Shown one piece after another: positions 43,783 to 53,693 of a stretch of 64,000 nt of DNA. The stretch spans positions 20,315-84,314 of the forward strand of contig SVHY01000003.1 in assembly GCA_015055545.1 (NCBI GenBank). Reading direction: 5' to 3'. The notes beneath the pieces were generated by a model. The model was given only the letters and a program-made list of their open reading frames with translations. It was not told the DNA's origin and did not search any database. Both the position numbers and the translations under genes were made by a program. How positions within the stretch are numbered: the stretch's first letter is position 1; every line of letters begins with the position of its first letter. The DNA comes from Clostridiales bacterium (GTDB taxonomy: Bacteria > Bacillota > Clostridia > Christensenellales > Borkfalkiaceae).

Positions 43783-45816
43783 ATGTTACAATACAAAGGT
43801 TGGGAGGGATTTGTTCCCGGTAAATGGTGTAACGACGAAGTAGACGTACGCGATTTCATTCAGCGTAACTACACGCCGTATGAAGGCGACGCAAGCTTCC
43901 TTGCGCCCGCAACGGAAGCTACGAAAAAGCTTTGGGACATCATTTGTGATTTGTCCAAAAAGGAACGTGAAGCAGGCGGCGTTTTGAATGCGGATACGAA
44001 AATCGTTTCTACGCTCACGTCCCACGCAGCGGGATATTTGGATAAGGATTTGGAAAAAATCGTAGGCTTGCAAACGGACGAACCGTTCAAGCGTTCGTTG
44101 CAACCGTTCGGCGGTATCCGTATGTCGGAAGGCGCTTTGGAAATGTACGGTTATAAGCTTGACGAAGGCGTGAAAGAAATCTTCACGAAATACAGAAAAA
44201 CGCACAACGAAGGCGTGTTCGACGTATATACGCCCGAAATGCGTGCGGCGCGTTCGGCACACATCTTGACGGGACTTCCCGATGCATACGGTAGAGGTAG
44301 AATCGTCGGCGACTATCGTCGTGTTGCGCTTTACGGTGTGGACTATCTTATCAGAAAGAAAGAAGAAGATAAGCTGGGCATGAGCGGCGATATGACTCCC
44401 GATAAGGTAAGAGATCGCGAAGAAGTAGCAGAACAAATAAAAGCTCTTAAAGCGCTCAAAGAAATGGCGGCTTTGTACGGTTGCGATATTTCTCAACCCG
44501 CTACGACGGCGCAAGAAGCAATCCAAGCGTTGTACTTTGGTTATCTTGCAGCGGTTAAAGACCAAAACGGCGCGGCGATGTCTATCGGTAGAAACACGAC
44601 GTTCCTTGATATCTATATCCAACGCGACTTGGATAAAGGGCTTATCACGGAAGAACAAGCGCAAGAATTTATCGATCATTTCATCATGAAACTCCGTATC
44701 GTGAAGTTCATGAGAACGAAAGAATACAACGAACTTTTCTCGGGCGACCCTACTTGGGTAACCGAATCCATCGGCGGTATGGGTACGGACGGCAGATCGC
44801 TCGTTACGAAAACGGCGTTCCGTGTATTGCACACGCTTGACAACCTTGGACCTGCGCCCGAACCCAACCTTACCGTTCTTTGGTCGAAAAATCTTCCCAC
44901 GGCGTTCAAGAGATACTGTGCGGAAATTTCGATTAGAACGTCGTCTATCCAATACGAAAGCGACGATTTGATGCGTCCTGAAATGGGCGACGACTACTGT
45001 ATCGCATGCTGCGTAAGCTGTATGCGCGTTGGTAAAGACATGCAATTCTTCGGTGCGAGAGCGAACCTTGCGAAGTGCTTGCTGTACGCTATCAACGGCG
45101 GTAAAGACGAAATCATGAAAGACAAGAAAACGGGCAAGCCCATGCAGGTTTCCCCCGAATTTATGCCCGTAATCGGTGACGGCGCGCTTGATTATAAAGA
45201 TATCGTAGCGAAGTACGAAAACATGATGAAGTGGCTTGCAGATTTGTACGTGAACACGCTCAACCTTATCCACTACATGCACGATAAATACAGCTACGAA
45301 GCGTTAGAGCTTGCGTTGCACGACACGAAAGTAGGTCGTTTCTTCGCAACGGGTATCGCAGGTCTTTCCTGTGCGGCTGACTCGCTTTCCGCGATTAAGT
45401 ACGCAAAAGTATATCCTATCCGCAACGAAGACGGTATCGTAGTAGACTTCCGTATCGAAGGCGACTTCCCGAAATACGGTAATGACGACGACAGAGCGGA
45501 CGAAATCGCGGTTTGGGTACTCAAAACGTTTATGAAATACGTGAAGAGCCATTACACCTATCGTAACAGTATTCCTACGACGTCCATTTTGACGATCACG
45601 TCCAACGTCGTATACGGTAAGAAGACGGGTAACACGCCCGACGGCAGAAGAGCAGGTACGCCGCTTGCACCCGGTGCGAACCCCATGCACGGCAGAGATA
45701 GCAACGGTGCTTTGGCATCCTTGAAATCGGTTGCGAAACTTCCGTACGACTATTCGAGAGACGGTATTTCCAACACCTTCTCGATCACGCCCGAATCTTT
45801 GGGTAAAGAAGACTAA
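43783..45816 (+). CDS. pflB: Pyruvate formate-lyase, catalytic part lacking the glycyl-radical domain
   Basis: 677 residues behind AGGAG; usual enzymes have about 740-760. The catalytic Cys pair is Cys409-Cys410 in [13 protein letters not shown]. The substrate barrel is complete and the chain ends [14 protein letters not shown], exactly where normal enzymes continue into the C-terminal glycyl-radical domain. The next gene (45860) encodes that missing part. Splits acetyl-CoA and formate from pyruvate and CoA in anaerobes. Confidence 0.93.
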   Translation: MLQYKGWEGFVPGKWCNDEVDVRDFIQRNYTPYEGDASFLAPATEATKKLWDIICDLSKKEREAGGVLNADTKIVSTLTSHAAGYLDKDLEKIVGLQTDEPFKRSLQPFGGIRMSEGALEMYGYKLDEGVKEIFTKYRKTHNEGVFDVYTPEMRAARSAHILTGLPDAYGRGRIVGDYRRVALYGVDYLIRKKEEDKLGMSGDMTPDKVRDREEVAEQIKALKALKEMAALYGCDISQPATTAQEAIQALYFGYLAAVKDQNGAAMSIGRNTTFLDIYIQRDLDKGLITEEQAQEFIDHFIMKLRIVKFMRTKEYNELFSGDPTWVTESIGGMGTDGRSLVTKTAFRVLHTLDNLGPAPEPNLTVLWSKNLPTAFKRYCAEISIRTSSIQYESDDLMRPEMGDDYCIACCVSCMRVGKDMQFFGARANLAKCLLYAINGGKDEIMKDKKTGKPMQVSPEFMPVIGDGALDYKDIVAKYENMMKWLADLYVNTLNLIHYMHDKYSYEALELALHDTKVGRFFATGIAGLSCAADSLSAIKYAKVYPIRNEDGIVVDFRIEGDFPKYGNDDDRADEIAVWVLKTFMKYVKSHYTYRNSIPTTSILTITSNVVYGKKTGNTPDGRRAGTPLAPGANPMHGRDSNGALASLKSVAKLPYDYSRDGISNTFSITPESLGKED

Positions 45817-45859
45817 ACCGTAAGGTATAGCATATAATAAACATAAAGGAGATAATATT

Positions 45860-46093
45860 ATGTCGAACAGAGTTGATAATTTGGTAAATATGTTAGACGG
45901 TTACGTTGGTGACAGCGGCTACCATCTCAACGTAAACGTGTTCAATCGCGATACGCTTCTTGACGCGCAAGCGCACCCTGAGAAATATCCTCAGCTCACC
46001 ATTCGCGTATCCGGTTACGCTGTAAACTTCATTAAGCTTACGAAGGAACAGCAGGACGACGTTATTTCCAGAACGATTCACGAATCCATGTAA
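45860..46093 (+). CDS. Free-standing glycyl-radical domain of pyruvate formate-lyase
   Basis: 77 residues behind AAAGGAG. It matches the C-terminal ~77 residues of standard pyruvate formate-lyase: [20 protein letters not shown] followed by [14 protein letters not shown], with Gly52 as the radical carrier. It should dock into the 677-residue catalytic part from the preceding gene. GrcA/YfiD-type repair proteins are the same fold, but here no full-length lyase exists in the operon, so this domain is probably essential, not a spare part. Different frame from pflB with several stops between. Confidence 0.85.
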   Translation: MSNRVDNLVNMLDGYVGDSGYHLNVNVFNRDTLLDAQAHPEKYPQLTIRVSGYAVNFIKLTKEQQDDVISRTIHESM

Positions 46094-46133
46094 TGGCCGT
46101 GCGCGAACTTTTGGAAGTAAAATCATAAAAATC

Positions 46134-46168
46134 AAAACTGCCGCCGCGCTTTTTTGGCGGCAGTTTTT
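46134..46168 (+). terminator. pfl operon terminator
   Basis: AAAACTGCCGCC and GGCGGCAGTTTT form a 12-bp stem followed by T-rich sequence. Confidence 0.85.
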
Positions 46169-46185
46169 CGTTAAAGGAGTTATCT

Positions 46186-47406
46186 ATGGCATCGAAAAAA
46201 ACGCAAAGAAAGGTAGAACGCGAAGTGAAAAAAGCCGCTAAAAGAACGGCGAAAAAGCACCCGTTTCTCGCTTTCGTAGCATTCTTGCTCGTCGTTGCAA
46301 TTTTGGTAGGCGTAGTCTTTTTACATAAAAAAGGCGTTATTCATTTGCCCTTTTTAGATGGTATCATTCCGCAGGATAAAAAGCAAGCCGAAGAAGTGGA
46401 CGGCGTTGGCGGTGAATTTACACAGCAGGATATCCAAGTGATTACGGGCAGTGATTTGAGCATTCACTTTTTAGAACTTGGCAACGAATATACGGGCGAT
46501 TGCACGCTGATTAAAACGGGCGATACGGAAGTTTTAATCGACGCGGGATCGCGTAAAGGTTCGGCGGAAACGATTGTGCCGTATATCCAACAATTTTGCA
46601 CGGACGGCGTGCTTGAATACGTCATCGCTACGCACGCCCACCAAGACCATATCGCAGGCTTTGTCGGTACGAGCAAGGCGGACGGCGTGTTTGAAAGTTT
46701 CGTTTGCGAAACGATTATCGACTACCCGCTTTCGGACGCAACGTCGCAAATCCGTGAAGATTACGAAACGCTCCGCGACGAAGAAGTGCAGGCGGGCGCA
46801 ACGCATTATACCGCGCTTGAATGTTGGAATGAAGAAAACGGCGCAAAGCGCAGTTATACGCTTTCCGACGGTGTGACGATGCATATTCTTTATCAAAAAT
46901 TCTACGAAGAAGAAACGAGCGACGAAAACGATTATTCCGTTTGTATGCTGTTGACACAGGGCGAGAACAATTACCTGTTTACGGGCGATTTGGAACACGA
47001 CGGGGAAGAGTCGCTTGTGCAAAGCAACGATTTGCCCAAGTGTAAGCTGTTTAAAGGCGGTCATCACGGCAGTCCTACGTCGAATACGGAAACGCTGTTG
47101 TCCGTGATACAACCCGAAATCGTTTGCGTGTGCTGTTGTTGCGGTAGCGACGAATACACGGAAAACGTGGCGAATATGTTCCCCTCGCAAGCGTTTGTGG
47201 ACAGAATCGCGCCGTATACCAAGAACGTGTACGTGACCACCATTATCGCAGATACGAAAGCCGGGTATACGTCTATGAACGGCAATATCGTTGTTATGAG
47301 CAATAACGGGGAAATTTCCGTACGCTGTTCCAATAACGCGACGTTGTTCAAGGACACGGCATGGTTTAAAGAAAACAGGGATTGCCCTACGGCTTGGCAG
47401 GATTAA
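46186..47406 (+). CDS. Membrane-anchored ComEC-type metallo-beta-lactamase-fold hydrolase
   Basis: 406 residues. A basic N-terminus and one membrane segment (about 25-47) anchor an external domain. Metal motif THAHQDHIAG, then TGDLEHDGEE and GGHHGSPTSNTE, are those of the hydrolase domain of ComEC, which degrades the non-transported DNA strand. Alone, without the ComEC channel, it may be a nuclease or phosphodiesterase at the outer face. It is followed 3 bp later by a TcdA-like gene. Confidence 0.8.
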   Translation: MASKKTQRKVEREVKKAAKRTAKKHPFLAFVAFLLVVAILVGVVFLHKKGVIHLPFLDGIIPQDKKQAEEVDGVGGEFTQQDIQVITGSDLSIHFLELGNEYTGDCTLIKTGDTEVLIDAGSRKGSAETIVPYIQQFCTDGVLEYVIATHAHQDHIAGFVGTSKADGVFESFVCETIIDYPLSDATSQIREDYETLRDEEVQAGATHYTALECWNEENGAKRSYTLSDGVTMHILYQKFYEEETSDENDYSVCMLLTQGENNYLFTGDLEHDGEESLVQSNDLPKCKLFKGGHHGSPTSNTETLLSVIQPEIVCVCCCCGSDEYTENVANMFPSQAFVDRIAPYTKNVYVTTIIADTKAGYTSMNGNIVVMSNNGEISVRCSNNATLFKDTAWFKENRDCPTAWQD

Positions 47407-47409
47407 AAT

Positions 47410-48093
47410 ATGAACGAAACGTTGACGAGAACAGCCGCGCTTATCGGCGAAAAGAGCGTGGAAAAATTAAAAAACGCCCGCGTAATCGTATTCGGGCTTG
47501 GCGGTGTGGGCGGTTATACTGCCGAAGCACTCGCCCGTAGCGGTGTTGGGAGTATGGATATCGTCGATAACGACGTGTTCGCGCTTTCTAATATCAACCG
47601 TCAAATAGGCGCACTCCATTCCACAATCGGCAGAAGAAAAACGGAAGTCATGGCAGAGCGGTTGCGGGATATCAACCCCGAACTGAAAATTACCGCACAC
47701 GAACTGTTCGTGTTGCCTGAAAACGTTGAACAGTTTGATTTTTCCGCGTACGATTACGTCGTAGACGCGATTGATACGGTGAAATCGAAAATCGCGATTA
47801 TCGAACGCGCGAAAATGAGCGGCGTGCCCGTTCTTTCCGCTATGGGCGCGGGTAATAAACTTGACCCTACGAAATTCAAAGCCGTGGATATATCCAAAAC
47901 GAGCGTTTGTCCCTTAGCGCGCGCCGTGCGGCAAGAACTGAAAAAGCGGGGAATAAACGACGTGAAAGTGGTGTATTCGGAAGAAACGCCTGCTAAAACG
48001 GATTTTTCCGTTCCCGCAAGTATCGTGTATGCAACCGCTGTTATGGGCTTGTTGATTGCCAAAGAAGTGATAGACGATTTGATTTGTAAATAA
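47410..48093 (+). CDS. tcdA: tRNA threonylcarbamoyladenosine dehydratase-like protein (TcdA/ThiF family)
   Basis: 227 residues. E1-like fold: ATP-binding GLGGVGGYTAEALARSG, DNDVFALSNINRQ and the crossover DAIDTVKSK. It cyclises the tRNA modification t6A to ct6A using ATP. A C-terminal CP/Cys region and NTKRR-like part match TcdA length. Cotranscribed with the metallo-hydrolase. Confidence 0.85.
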   Translation: MNETLTRTAALIGEKSVEKLKNARVIVFGLGGVGGYTAEALARSGVGSMDIVDNDVFALSNINRQIGALHSTIGRRKTEVMAERLRDINPELKITAHELFVLPENVEQFDFSAYDYVVDAIDTVKSKIAIIERAKMSGVPVLSAMGAGNKLDPTKFKAVDISKTSVCPLARAVRQELKKRGINDVKVVYSEETPAKTDFSVPASIVYATAVMGLLIAKEVIDDLICK

Positions 48094-48116
48094 ATCGCCA
48101 ATTGAATAATAAAAAG

Positions 48117-48157
48117 ACCCCACCCATGTACGCGTTGAACGCTTGGGTGGGGTTTTC
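48117..48157 (+). terminator. Terminator after tcdA
   Basis: ACCCCACCCA and TGGGTGGGGT form a 10-bp stem enclosing a smaller GCGTT/AACGC hairpin, then TTTTCGTTT. Confidence 0.75.
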
Positions 48158-48172
48158 GTTTGTAAGGGGGGG

Positions 48173-49099
48173 TTATTCTTCCGCTTTGACCTGTTCCACG
48201 TCGTAGGGCGTGCTTTGGTACACGAAATAGTTCAGCCAGTTGGAAAAGAGTAAGTGAGCGTGTGCGCGCCACGTTACCAAAGGCGGTTGCGTGGGGTCGT
48301 CGTTCGGATAATAATTTTCAGGTATTTTGCAAGGCTTGCCTTGGGAGATATCCCGCCGATATTCGTTTTGCAACGTTTCGGGGTCGTATTCCGAATGTCC
48401 CGTAATGAAAATTTGTCTGCCCTTTTTGGTGGATATCGCGTACACGCCTGTGCGATCTGCCGAAGCGAGAATTTTCAGTTCGGGTACTTTTTCGATATCT
48501 TCTCTAAGGACGGTGGTATGACGGGATTGCGGTACGTAAAATACGTCGTCGAAACCGCGGAAAAGAATAGACGATTTGTATTCTACGCGGTGGGGGAACA
48601 CGCCGAACAGTTTTTCGGGTACTTCGTGTTTTTGTATGCCGTAATGGTAATACAGCCCCGCTTGCGACGCCCAACAAATATGCAACGTGCTGTGTACGTT
48701 CGTCTTGCTCCATTCCATAATTTCGCAAAGCTCTTGCCAATATTCCACTTCTTCAAAGGACATGTGTTCTACGGGCGCGCCCGTGATAATCATACCGTCG
48801 AATTTCTGGTTTTTCACTTCGTCGAACGTCTTGTAAAAGGCGAGTAAATGCTCTTCCGCAACGTTTTTCGATTGATGGGAAGAAGTGTGGATAAGCGTAG
48901 GTTCAACCTGCAAAGGGGAGTTCCCCAAAAGCCGCGCAAATTGCGTTTCCGTTTCGATTTTCTTCGGCATAAGGTTAAGAATCAGGATTTTCAAGGGACG
49001 AATGTCTTGCGTGATCGCGCGCGTTTCCGTCATAACGAAAATGTTTTCGCTTTCCAAAGTCTTAACAGCAGGTAAGTTGTTGGGAATTTTAATAGGCAT
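48173..49099 (-). CDS. metA: Homoserine O-acetyltransferase (MetA family)
   Basis: 308 residues. Catalytic Cys142 in [11 protein letters not shown], His235 and Glu237 in TGHSEYD. The residue that decides the acyl donor is Glu111 (TGAPVEH), the form known to use acetyl-CoA; Gly at that site gives succinyl-CoA use. It activates homoserine for methionine synthesis. Second in a minus-strand operon 18 bp after metY, which uses its product. Confidence 0.92.
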   Translation of the reverse strand: MPIKIPNNLPAVKTLESENIFVMTETRAITQDIRPLKILILNLMPKKIETETQFARLLGNSPLQVEPTLIHTSSHQSKNVAEEHLLAFYKTFDEVKNQKFDGMIITGAPVEHMSFEEVEYWQELCEIMEWSKTNVHSTLHICWASQAGLYYHYGIQKHEVPEKLFGVFPHRVEYKSSILFRGFDDVFYVPQSRHTTVLREDIEKVPELKILASADRTGVYAISTKKGRQIFITGHSEYDPETLQNEYRRDISQGKPCKIPENYYPNDDPTQPPLVTWRAHAHLLFSNWLNYFVYQSTPYDVEQVKAEE

Positions 49100-49117
49100 A
49101 ATGAAGTATTCCTTATT

Positions 49118-50401
49118 TTAGATGTTCGCAAGCGCTTGCGTAATGTCGTCGATTAAATCTTGCGCGTTTTCCAAACCGCACGAAAGGCGAATCAAATCGC
49201 TAGGTACGCCCGCGGCGATAAGTTCTTGTTCGTTCATTTGGCGGTGCGTAGCGTTCGCAGGGTGCAAACAACAACTTCTCGCGTCGGCAACGTGCGTTTC
49301 AATAGCGATGGTTTTCAAAGCTTTCATAAACTTTTCTGCCGCCGCTCTGCCGCCTTTTACGCCAAAGCTCACCACGCCGCAAGTGCCGTTAGGCATATAT
49401 TTTTTCGCCAAAGCGTGGTATTTGTTGGAGGGTAAGCCCGCATAGTTTACCCAGCCGATTTTGTCGTGTTTTTCCAAAAATTCGGCAACCTTTTGCGCGT
49501 TTTCGCAATGTCTGGGCATACGCACGTGCAAGCTTTCCAAACCAAGGTTGAGATAGAACGCGCTTTGCGGGGACTGCGTGCAACCGAAATCGCGCATGAG
49601 CTGTGCCGTTGCTTTCGTGATATACGCGCCTTCCAAACCGAATTTATCTACGTAGGTAATGCCGTGATAACTATCGTCGGGCGTGCAAAGTCCGGGGAAT
49701 TTGTCCGCGTGTGCTTTCCAATCGAATTTACCCGAATCGACGATACAACCGCCAACGGCAACGCCGTGTCCGTCCATATACTTGGTCGTGGAGTGCGTGA
49801 CGATGTCCGCGCCGTGTTCAAACGGGCGGCAGTTGATAGGGGTAGCAAACGTGTTGTCCACGATAAGGGGTACGCCGTGCGCGTGAGCCGCGTTTGCGAA
49901 TTTTTCAATATCTAAAACGGTTAAAGCGGGGTTTGCGATTGTTTCGCCGAACACCGCTTTCGTGTTAGGCTTAAACGCCGCGTTGAGTTCTTCCACCGTA
50001 CAATCGGGGTCAACGAACGTAAAGGATATGCCCATACGTTTCATGGTAACGGCAAACAGGTTATACGTGCCGCCGTAGAGTGCGGACGAAGCGACGATAT
50101 GGTCGCCGTTGCCTGCGATATTGAACACGGAGAAGAAAGACGCCGCTTGTCCAGACGAAAGGAGCATAGCCGCGCTGCCGCCTTCTAATTGACAGATTTT
50201 CGCCGCAACCGTGTCGCAGGTAGGGTTTTGCAAACGGGAATAAAAATATCCGCTCGCTTCCAAATCGAATAATTTACCCATGTCTTCGCTAGTCGCGTAT
50301 TTAAAGGTCGTGCTTTGAATAATAGGAACTTGACGGGGTTCGCCGTTGCCCGGGGTATAGCCGCCTTGTACGCATTTGGTTTCTATTCTTAAATTGCTCA
50401 T
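49118..50401 (-). CDS. metY: O-acetylhomoserine sulfhydrylase (PLP enzyme)
   Basis: 427 residues, the usual family length. Substrate and cofactor motifs [24 protein letters not shown], and PLP lysine in [11 protein letters not shown]. It makes homocysteine from O-acetylhomoserine and sulfide. First in the operon with metA. No SAM riboswitch fits the short leader. Confidence 0.92.
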   Translation of the reverse strand: MSNLRIETKCVQGGYTPGNGEPRQVPIIQSTTFKYATSEDMGKLFDLEASGYFYSRLQNPTCDTVAAKICQLEGGSAAMLLSSGQAASFFSVFNIAGNGDHIVASSALYGGTYNLFAVTMKRMGISFTFVDPDCTVEELNAAFKPNTKAVFGETIANPALTVLDIEKFANAAHAHGVPLIVDNTFATPINCRPFEHGADIVTHSTTKYMDGHGVAVGGCIVDSGKFDWKAHADKFPGLCTPDDSYHGITYVDKFGLEGAYITKATAQLMRDFGCTQSPQSAFYLNLGLESLHVRMPRHCENAQKVAEFLEKHDKIGWVNYAGLPSNKYHALAKKYMPNGTCGVVSFGVKGGRAAAEKFMKALKTIAIETHVADARSCCLHPANATHRQMNEQELIAAGVPSDLIRLSCGLENAQDLIDDITQALANI

Positions 50402-50441
50402 AATCGTGTAGCTCCTTTTTCGTGAATTCCAATCAAAATAA

Positions 50442-50471
50442 AGTATATCACAAACTGCCGTTTTTCGTCAA
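50442..50471 (-). promoter_or_regulatory. metY-metA promoter
   Basis: On the minus strand: TTGACG (50471-50466), 18-bp spacer, TATACT (50447-50442), about 40 nt before metY. Confidence 0.65.
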
Positions 50472-50516
50472 GCGTTTTGTGGTATAAAACGCAGGTCGGC
50501 GCACAAAATAAAGTGT

Positions 50517-52670
50517 ATGAACGGTTGGAAAAGGAAAACGGCGGTTGTATTTTTGGCTTGCGTAAGCGTGATGACGTCGTCGGGTTGTAGTCGCGACGAT
50601 CCCTCCGCGTTTTTAGACGACGTGATTACGCGCGAAAACTACGAAAGCGTGTACGGTGCAATCGGTTCGCGCGTAACGATAGACCAAGTATATGAAAAGG
50701 AATACGGAAAAGCGTACGTCGTGGTGGACGGGAAAGAATACGAACTTGGCATGGATTTTTTATCTATGGCGATGGTGTACAACGCAAAACCCGCAGGCGC
50801 GTTTACTACGGCAAAATCGGCGTATGAAGAATGGTGGCGGCTGTATATGCGGCGTTGGAATTATTTAGTACCTGAAGTGCCGCTTTATTCCAATCAATAC
50901 TACGACGTGTATAACGCAAAAATCGACAAATTGCAAACCAACCCTTATTGGGACGTGTCCGACGCTATCGTGTCTTCGCGTGTGATAAAAGGGGAGAACG
51001 CCGTCGTTTTGGGTAGCAATACCGAGCTCACGGGCGCGTTCCGCGACGCGGCGTTTGGGAAGTCGTCGGCGGGTGCGGCGGACTTGGATATTCAAAGCTT
51101 AACGAGCGGTTATTCCACCGTCGTTACGGACATGGGTGGCTCGCTCGTGTGGGCGGGGGAGGATATCGTCCGCTTTCACGGCGAAGAAAAAAACGCGGAC
51201 GGCACGAAAACGTTCACCATACGTATCGCGGAAGATCTCACCTTTTCCGACGGCTCTAAAATTACGGCGGGAAATTATCTTGCACCGCTTTTAGTTGGGA
51301 GCAGTAAGGTGTTTAAGACTGCGGGTGGGAGCGATACGGCAGGACTTGCGCTTATGGGCTACGAGCCTTTTAACGCCTACGACGGAGCGGATAAAGAGCA
51401 ACCGTTTTCGGGGGTGAGATTGCTTGATGACTATAACTTTCAAGTTATAGTAAAACCCGAATACGCCGATTATTATTACGCGTTAAAATACGGGGTATTC
51501 ACGCCCGCGCCGCTTGCGTTATATCTAGGCGATTACAAAATAAAAGACGACGGCGACGGCGCGTATATCGAAAAGGGCTTTTACGAAAAAACGCAAAAAA
51601 ACGGCGTGCAAACGTACGCAATGGCGGATACGGTTGCGAAAAATTTATCCGAAACGTCCGCGCGTGTGTTTCCGTACAGCGGACCTTATTACGTGGATAA
51701 ATACGAAAAAAGCAGTAAAACGGCGACGCTCAAACGCAATCCGTTTTATAAAGGGGATATCCGCGGCAACGCAAAAATAGAAACCGTTTCGTTTGTGAAA
51801 ATCGTTTCGGAAACCCAGCTCGACCAATTGAAAAAAGGGCGCGTGGACGTGCTTGCGGGGGTTACGGGCGGCGAAGAAACGAAAGCCGCGCTCTCGATTG
51901 TGGACGGCGTGAAATTTAAGGAAACACATTACGATCGGGCGGGGTATGGGAAACTTGCATTCCGTTGCGATTTCGGCCCGACGCAGTTTGCGGAAGTTCG
52001 GCGCGCGATTATGCACACGATTGACAGAAACGAGTTCGCGCAGACGTTTACGGGCGGCTACGGCTCGGTGGTGGACGCGCCTTATTACGTGGGTTCGGAT
52101 ACCTATCTTGCCGTCAAAGACAGGCTGGGTTTGAATAAGTACGGGTATAGTATCGAAAAGGCAAAAGGGTATTTGCGCGACGGCGGTTGGGTGTATAACG
52201 CCGACGGTAGTGCGTACGACGAGAAAAAGGGCGGCGTGCGGTATAAAAAATTGACGGGTTACGAGCGCTCGCATGCAAACCTTGCGTTTGCCGCGACGGA
52301 TAATAAATACAAAACGGTGAAAGTAGGGGGCGAATACTATATGCCGCTCGTTATCAACTGGATAGGCACGCAACCTAACCCCGTTACCGACCAGCTTTTG
52401 ACGGCTTGGCAAAACAACCCCAACGCAAACGCGAAAATCGGTGCGTATATCACCTATTCGTCGGGGGATATGACCTCGGCGCTGTACGGGGAATATTATC
52501 AAATGCCCGCGTACGGGTTCAAGAAAGCGCGATACGGTGCGGTCAACTTCGCAACGGGGTTCACGAGCGCGGTATACGATCAATCGTTCGCTTGGACGAT
52601 CGATAGGGAAATGTACCAAAATTACAGCAGTAATTTTTTAATGGACGAGGCAGATTTTTTAAATGGGTAA
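50517..52670 (+). CDS. Peptide ABC transporter substrate-binding lipoprotein
   Basis: 717 residues. Lipoprotein signal ends SSGC (Cys about residue 24). Family-5 oligopeptide/dipeptide binding fold, seen in FTIRIAEDLTFSDGSKITAGNYLAPL and SGPYYVDKYEKSSKTATLKRNPFYKG. It is about 150 residues longer than usual, mainly at the N-terminus (positions ~40-200). First gene of a five-gene operon; its stop overlaps the permease start by 8 bp. Confidence 0.85.
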   Translation: MNGWKRKTAVVFLACVSVMTSSGCSRDDPSAFLDDVITRENYESVYGAIGSRVTIDQVYEKEYGKAYVVVDGKEYELGMDFLSMAMVYNAKPAGAFTTAKSAYEEWWRLYMRRWNYLVPEVPLYSNQYYDVYNAKIDKLQTNPYWDVSDAIVSSRVIKGENAVVLGSNTELTGAFRDAAFGKSSAGAADLDIQSLTSGYSTVVTDMGGSLVWAGEDIVRFHGEEKNADGTKTFTIRIAEDLTFSDGSKITAGNYLAPLLVGSSKVFKTAGGSDTAGLALMGYEPFNAYDGADKEQPFSGVRLLDDYNFQVIVKPEYADYYYALKYGVFTPAPLALYLGDYKIKDDGDGAYIEKGFYEKTQKNGVQTYAMADTVAKNLSETSARVFPYSGPYYVDKYEKSSKTATLKRNPFYKGDIRGNAKIETVSFVKIVSETQLDQLKKGRVDVLAGVTGGEETKAALSIVDGVKFKETHYDRAGYGKLAFRCDFGPTQFAEVRRAIMHTIDRNEFAQTFTGGYGSVVDAPYYVGSDTYLAVKDRLGLNKYGYSIEKAKGYLRDGGWVYNADGSAYDEKKGGVRYKKLTGYERSHANLAFAATDNKYKTVKVGGEYYMPLVINWIGTQPNPVTDQLLTAWQNNPNANAKIGAYITYSSGDMTSALYGEYYQMPAYGFKKARYGAVNFATGFTSAVYDQSFAWTIDREMYQNYSSNFLMDEADFLNG

Positions 52671-53688
52671 ATATATCATAAAACGGCTATTGTATATGTT
52701 GGCGGTGCTAATCGTGCTGTCGTTCGTGATTTTTTTAATCTATAACCTGTTGCCCGTCGATAAGGCGGCGGATATGGCTATGCAGGAAATTGCGGCGGAT
52801 AGGAATTTATCCTATGCCGAACGGTACACGTTTTGGCAACGCCGCTACGGCTTGGACGGCGGAATCATTACACGCTATTTGCGTTGGATAGGCGTTGCGC
52901 CCTATTACGACGGCTCGTTTAACGGACTTTTGCAAGGCGATTTGGGTACTTCGCTCACCTACGGCAAACCCGTAACGGAAGTGGTGAAAGAACCCCTTTT
53001 AAATACGGTGTTCTTTAATCTGTTCGGCGCGGTGCTCGCGCTTACGATTACGCTCCCGCTCGGCGTGTTTTGCGCGCGAAAAAAGGGCAGTAAACGCGAT
53101 TTTGCCGTACAGGTGGGCACGATTGTCGGATACAGTATGCCCGCGTTTATCATCGCTATTTTATTTATTTGGCTGTTTGCCATTCAACTGAACGTCTTCC
53201 CCGTAGCGGGCATGAGCACGGTGGGGAAAGATTATACGGGCTTTCGCGCGTTGCTAGATAAATTATACCACTTCGCGTTGCCTATTTTGGTTATGACCTT
53301 TTGTTCGCTTGGCGGTATGACTCGCTACGTGCGTGCGTCTATGCTCGACGCGATGAGCTTAGACTGTATCCGTACGGCGCGCGCAAAGGGGTTAAAAGAG
53401 CGTACCGTCGTACGCTTGCACGCGTGGCGAAACGCACTCATACCTATCGTTTCGTTGTTGATTGGTTGGCTTTTGGGGATTTTTTCGGGTTCGATTATGC
53501 TGGAAAATATCTTTGGGATTAACGGCTTGGGCAAGGTGTATTTCGACGCGCTGACGGCAAACGATAACGAAGTGGCGCTTGCCATGCAGATGTTCTATAC
53601 CGTTATTGCGCTGCTGGGGAATTTACTTGTCGATATCGCGTACGGTTTAGTTGATCCGCGTATACGCGTGGATAATGGTGGTAGATAG
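52663..53688 (+). CDS. Peptide ABC transporter permease, OppB/DppB family
   Basis: 341 residues with six membrane helices. Typical start YIIKRLLYMLAVLIVLSFVIF, the AARAKGLKERTV-type docking loop as IRTARAKGLKERTVVRLHAWRNALIP, and GSIMLENIFGINGLG. Forms half of the channel with the next gene. Confidence 0.9.
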   Translation: MGKYIIKRLLYMLAVLIVLSFVIFLIYNLLPVDKAADMAMQEIAADRNLSYAERYTFWQRRYGLDGGIITRYLRWIGVAPYYDGSFNGLLQGDLGTSLTYGKPVTEVVKEPLLNTVFFNLFGAVLALTITLPLGVFCARKKGSKRDFAVQVGTIVGYSMPAFIIAILFIWLFAIQLNVFPVAGMSTVGKDYTGFRALLDKLYHFALPILVMTFCSLGGMTRYVRASMLDAMSLDCIRTARAKGLKERTVVRLHAWRNALIPIVSLLIGWLLGIFSGSIMLENIFGINGLGKVYFDALTANDNEVALAMQMFYTVIALLGNLLVDIAYGLVDPRIRVDNGGR

Positions 53689-53693
53689 GGGGT

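Noticed and set aside
43786..45282. 498-residue minus-strand frame opposite pflB
   Set aside because: Antisense shadow of a well supported gene.
50402..50516. Possible SAM riboswitch or T-box before metY
   Set aside because: The leader from the mapped promoter is ~40 nt, too short for either.
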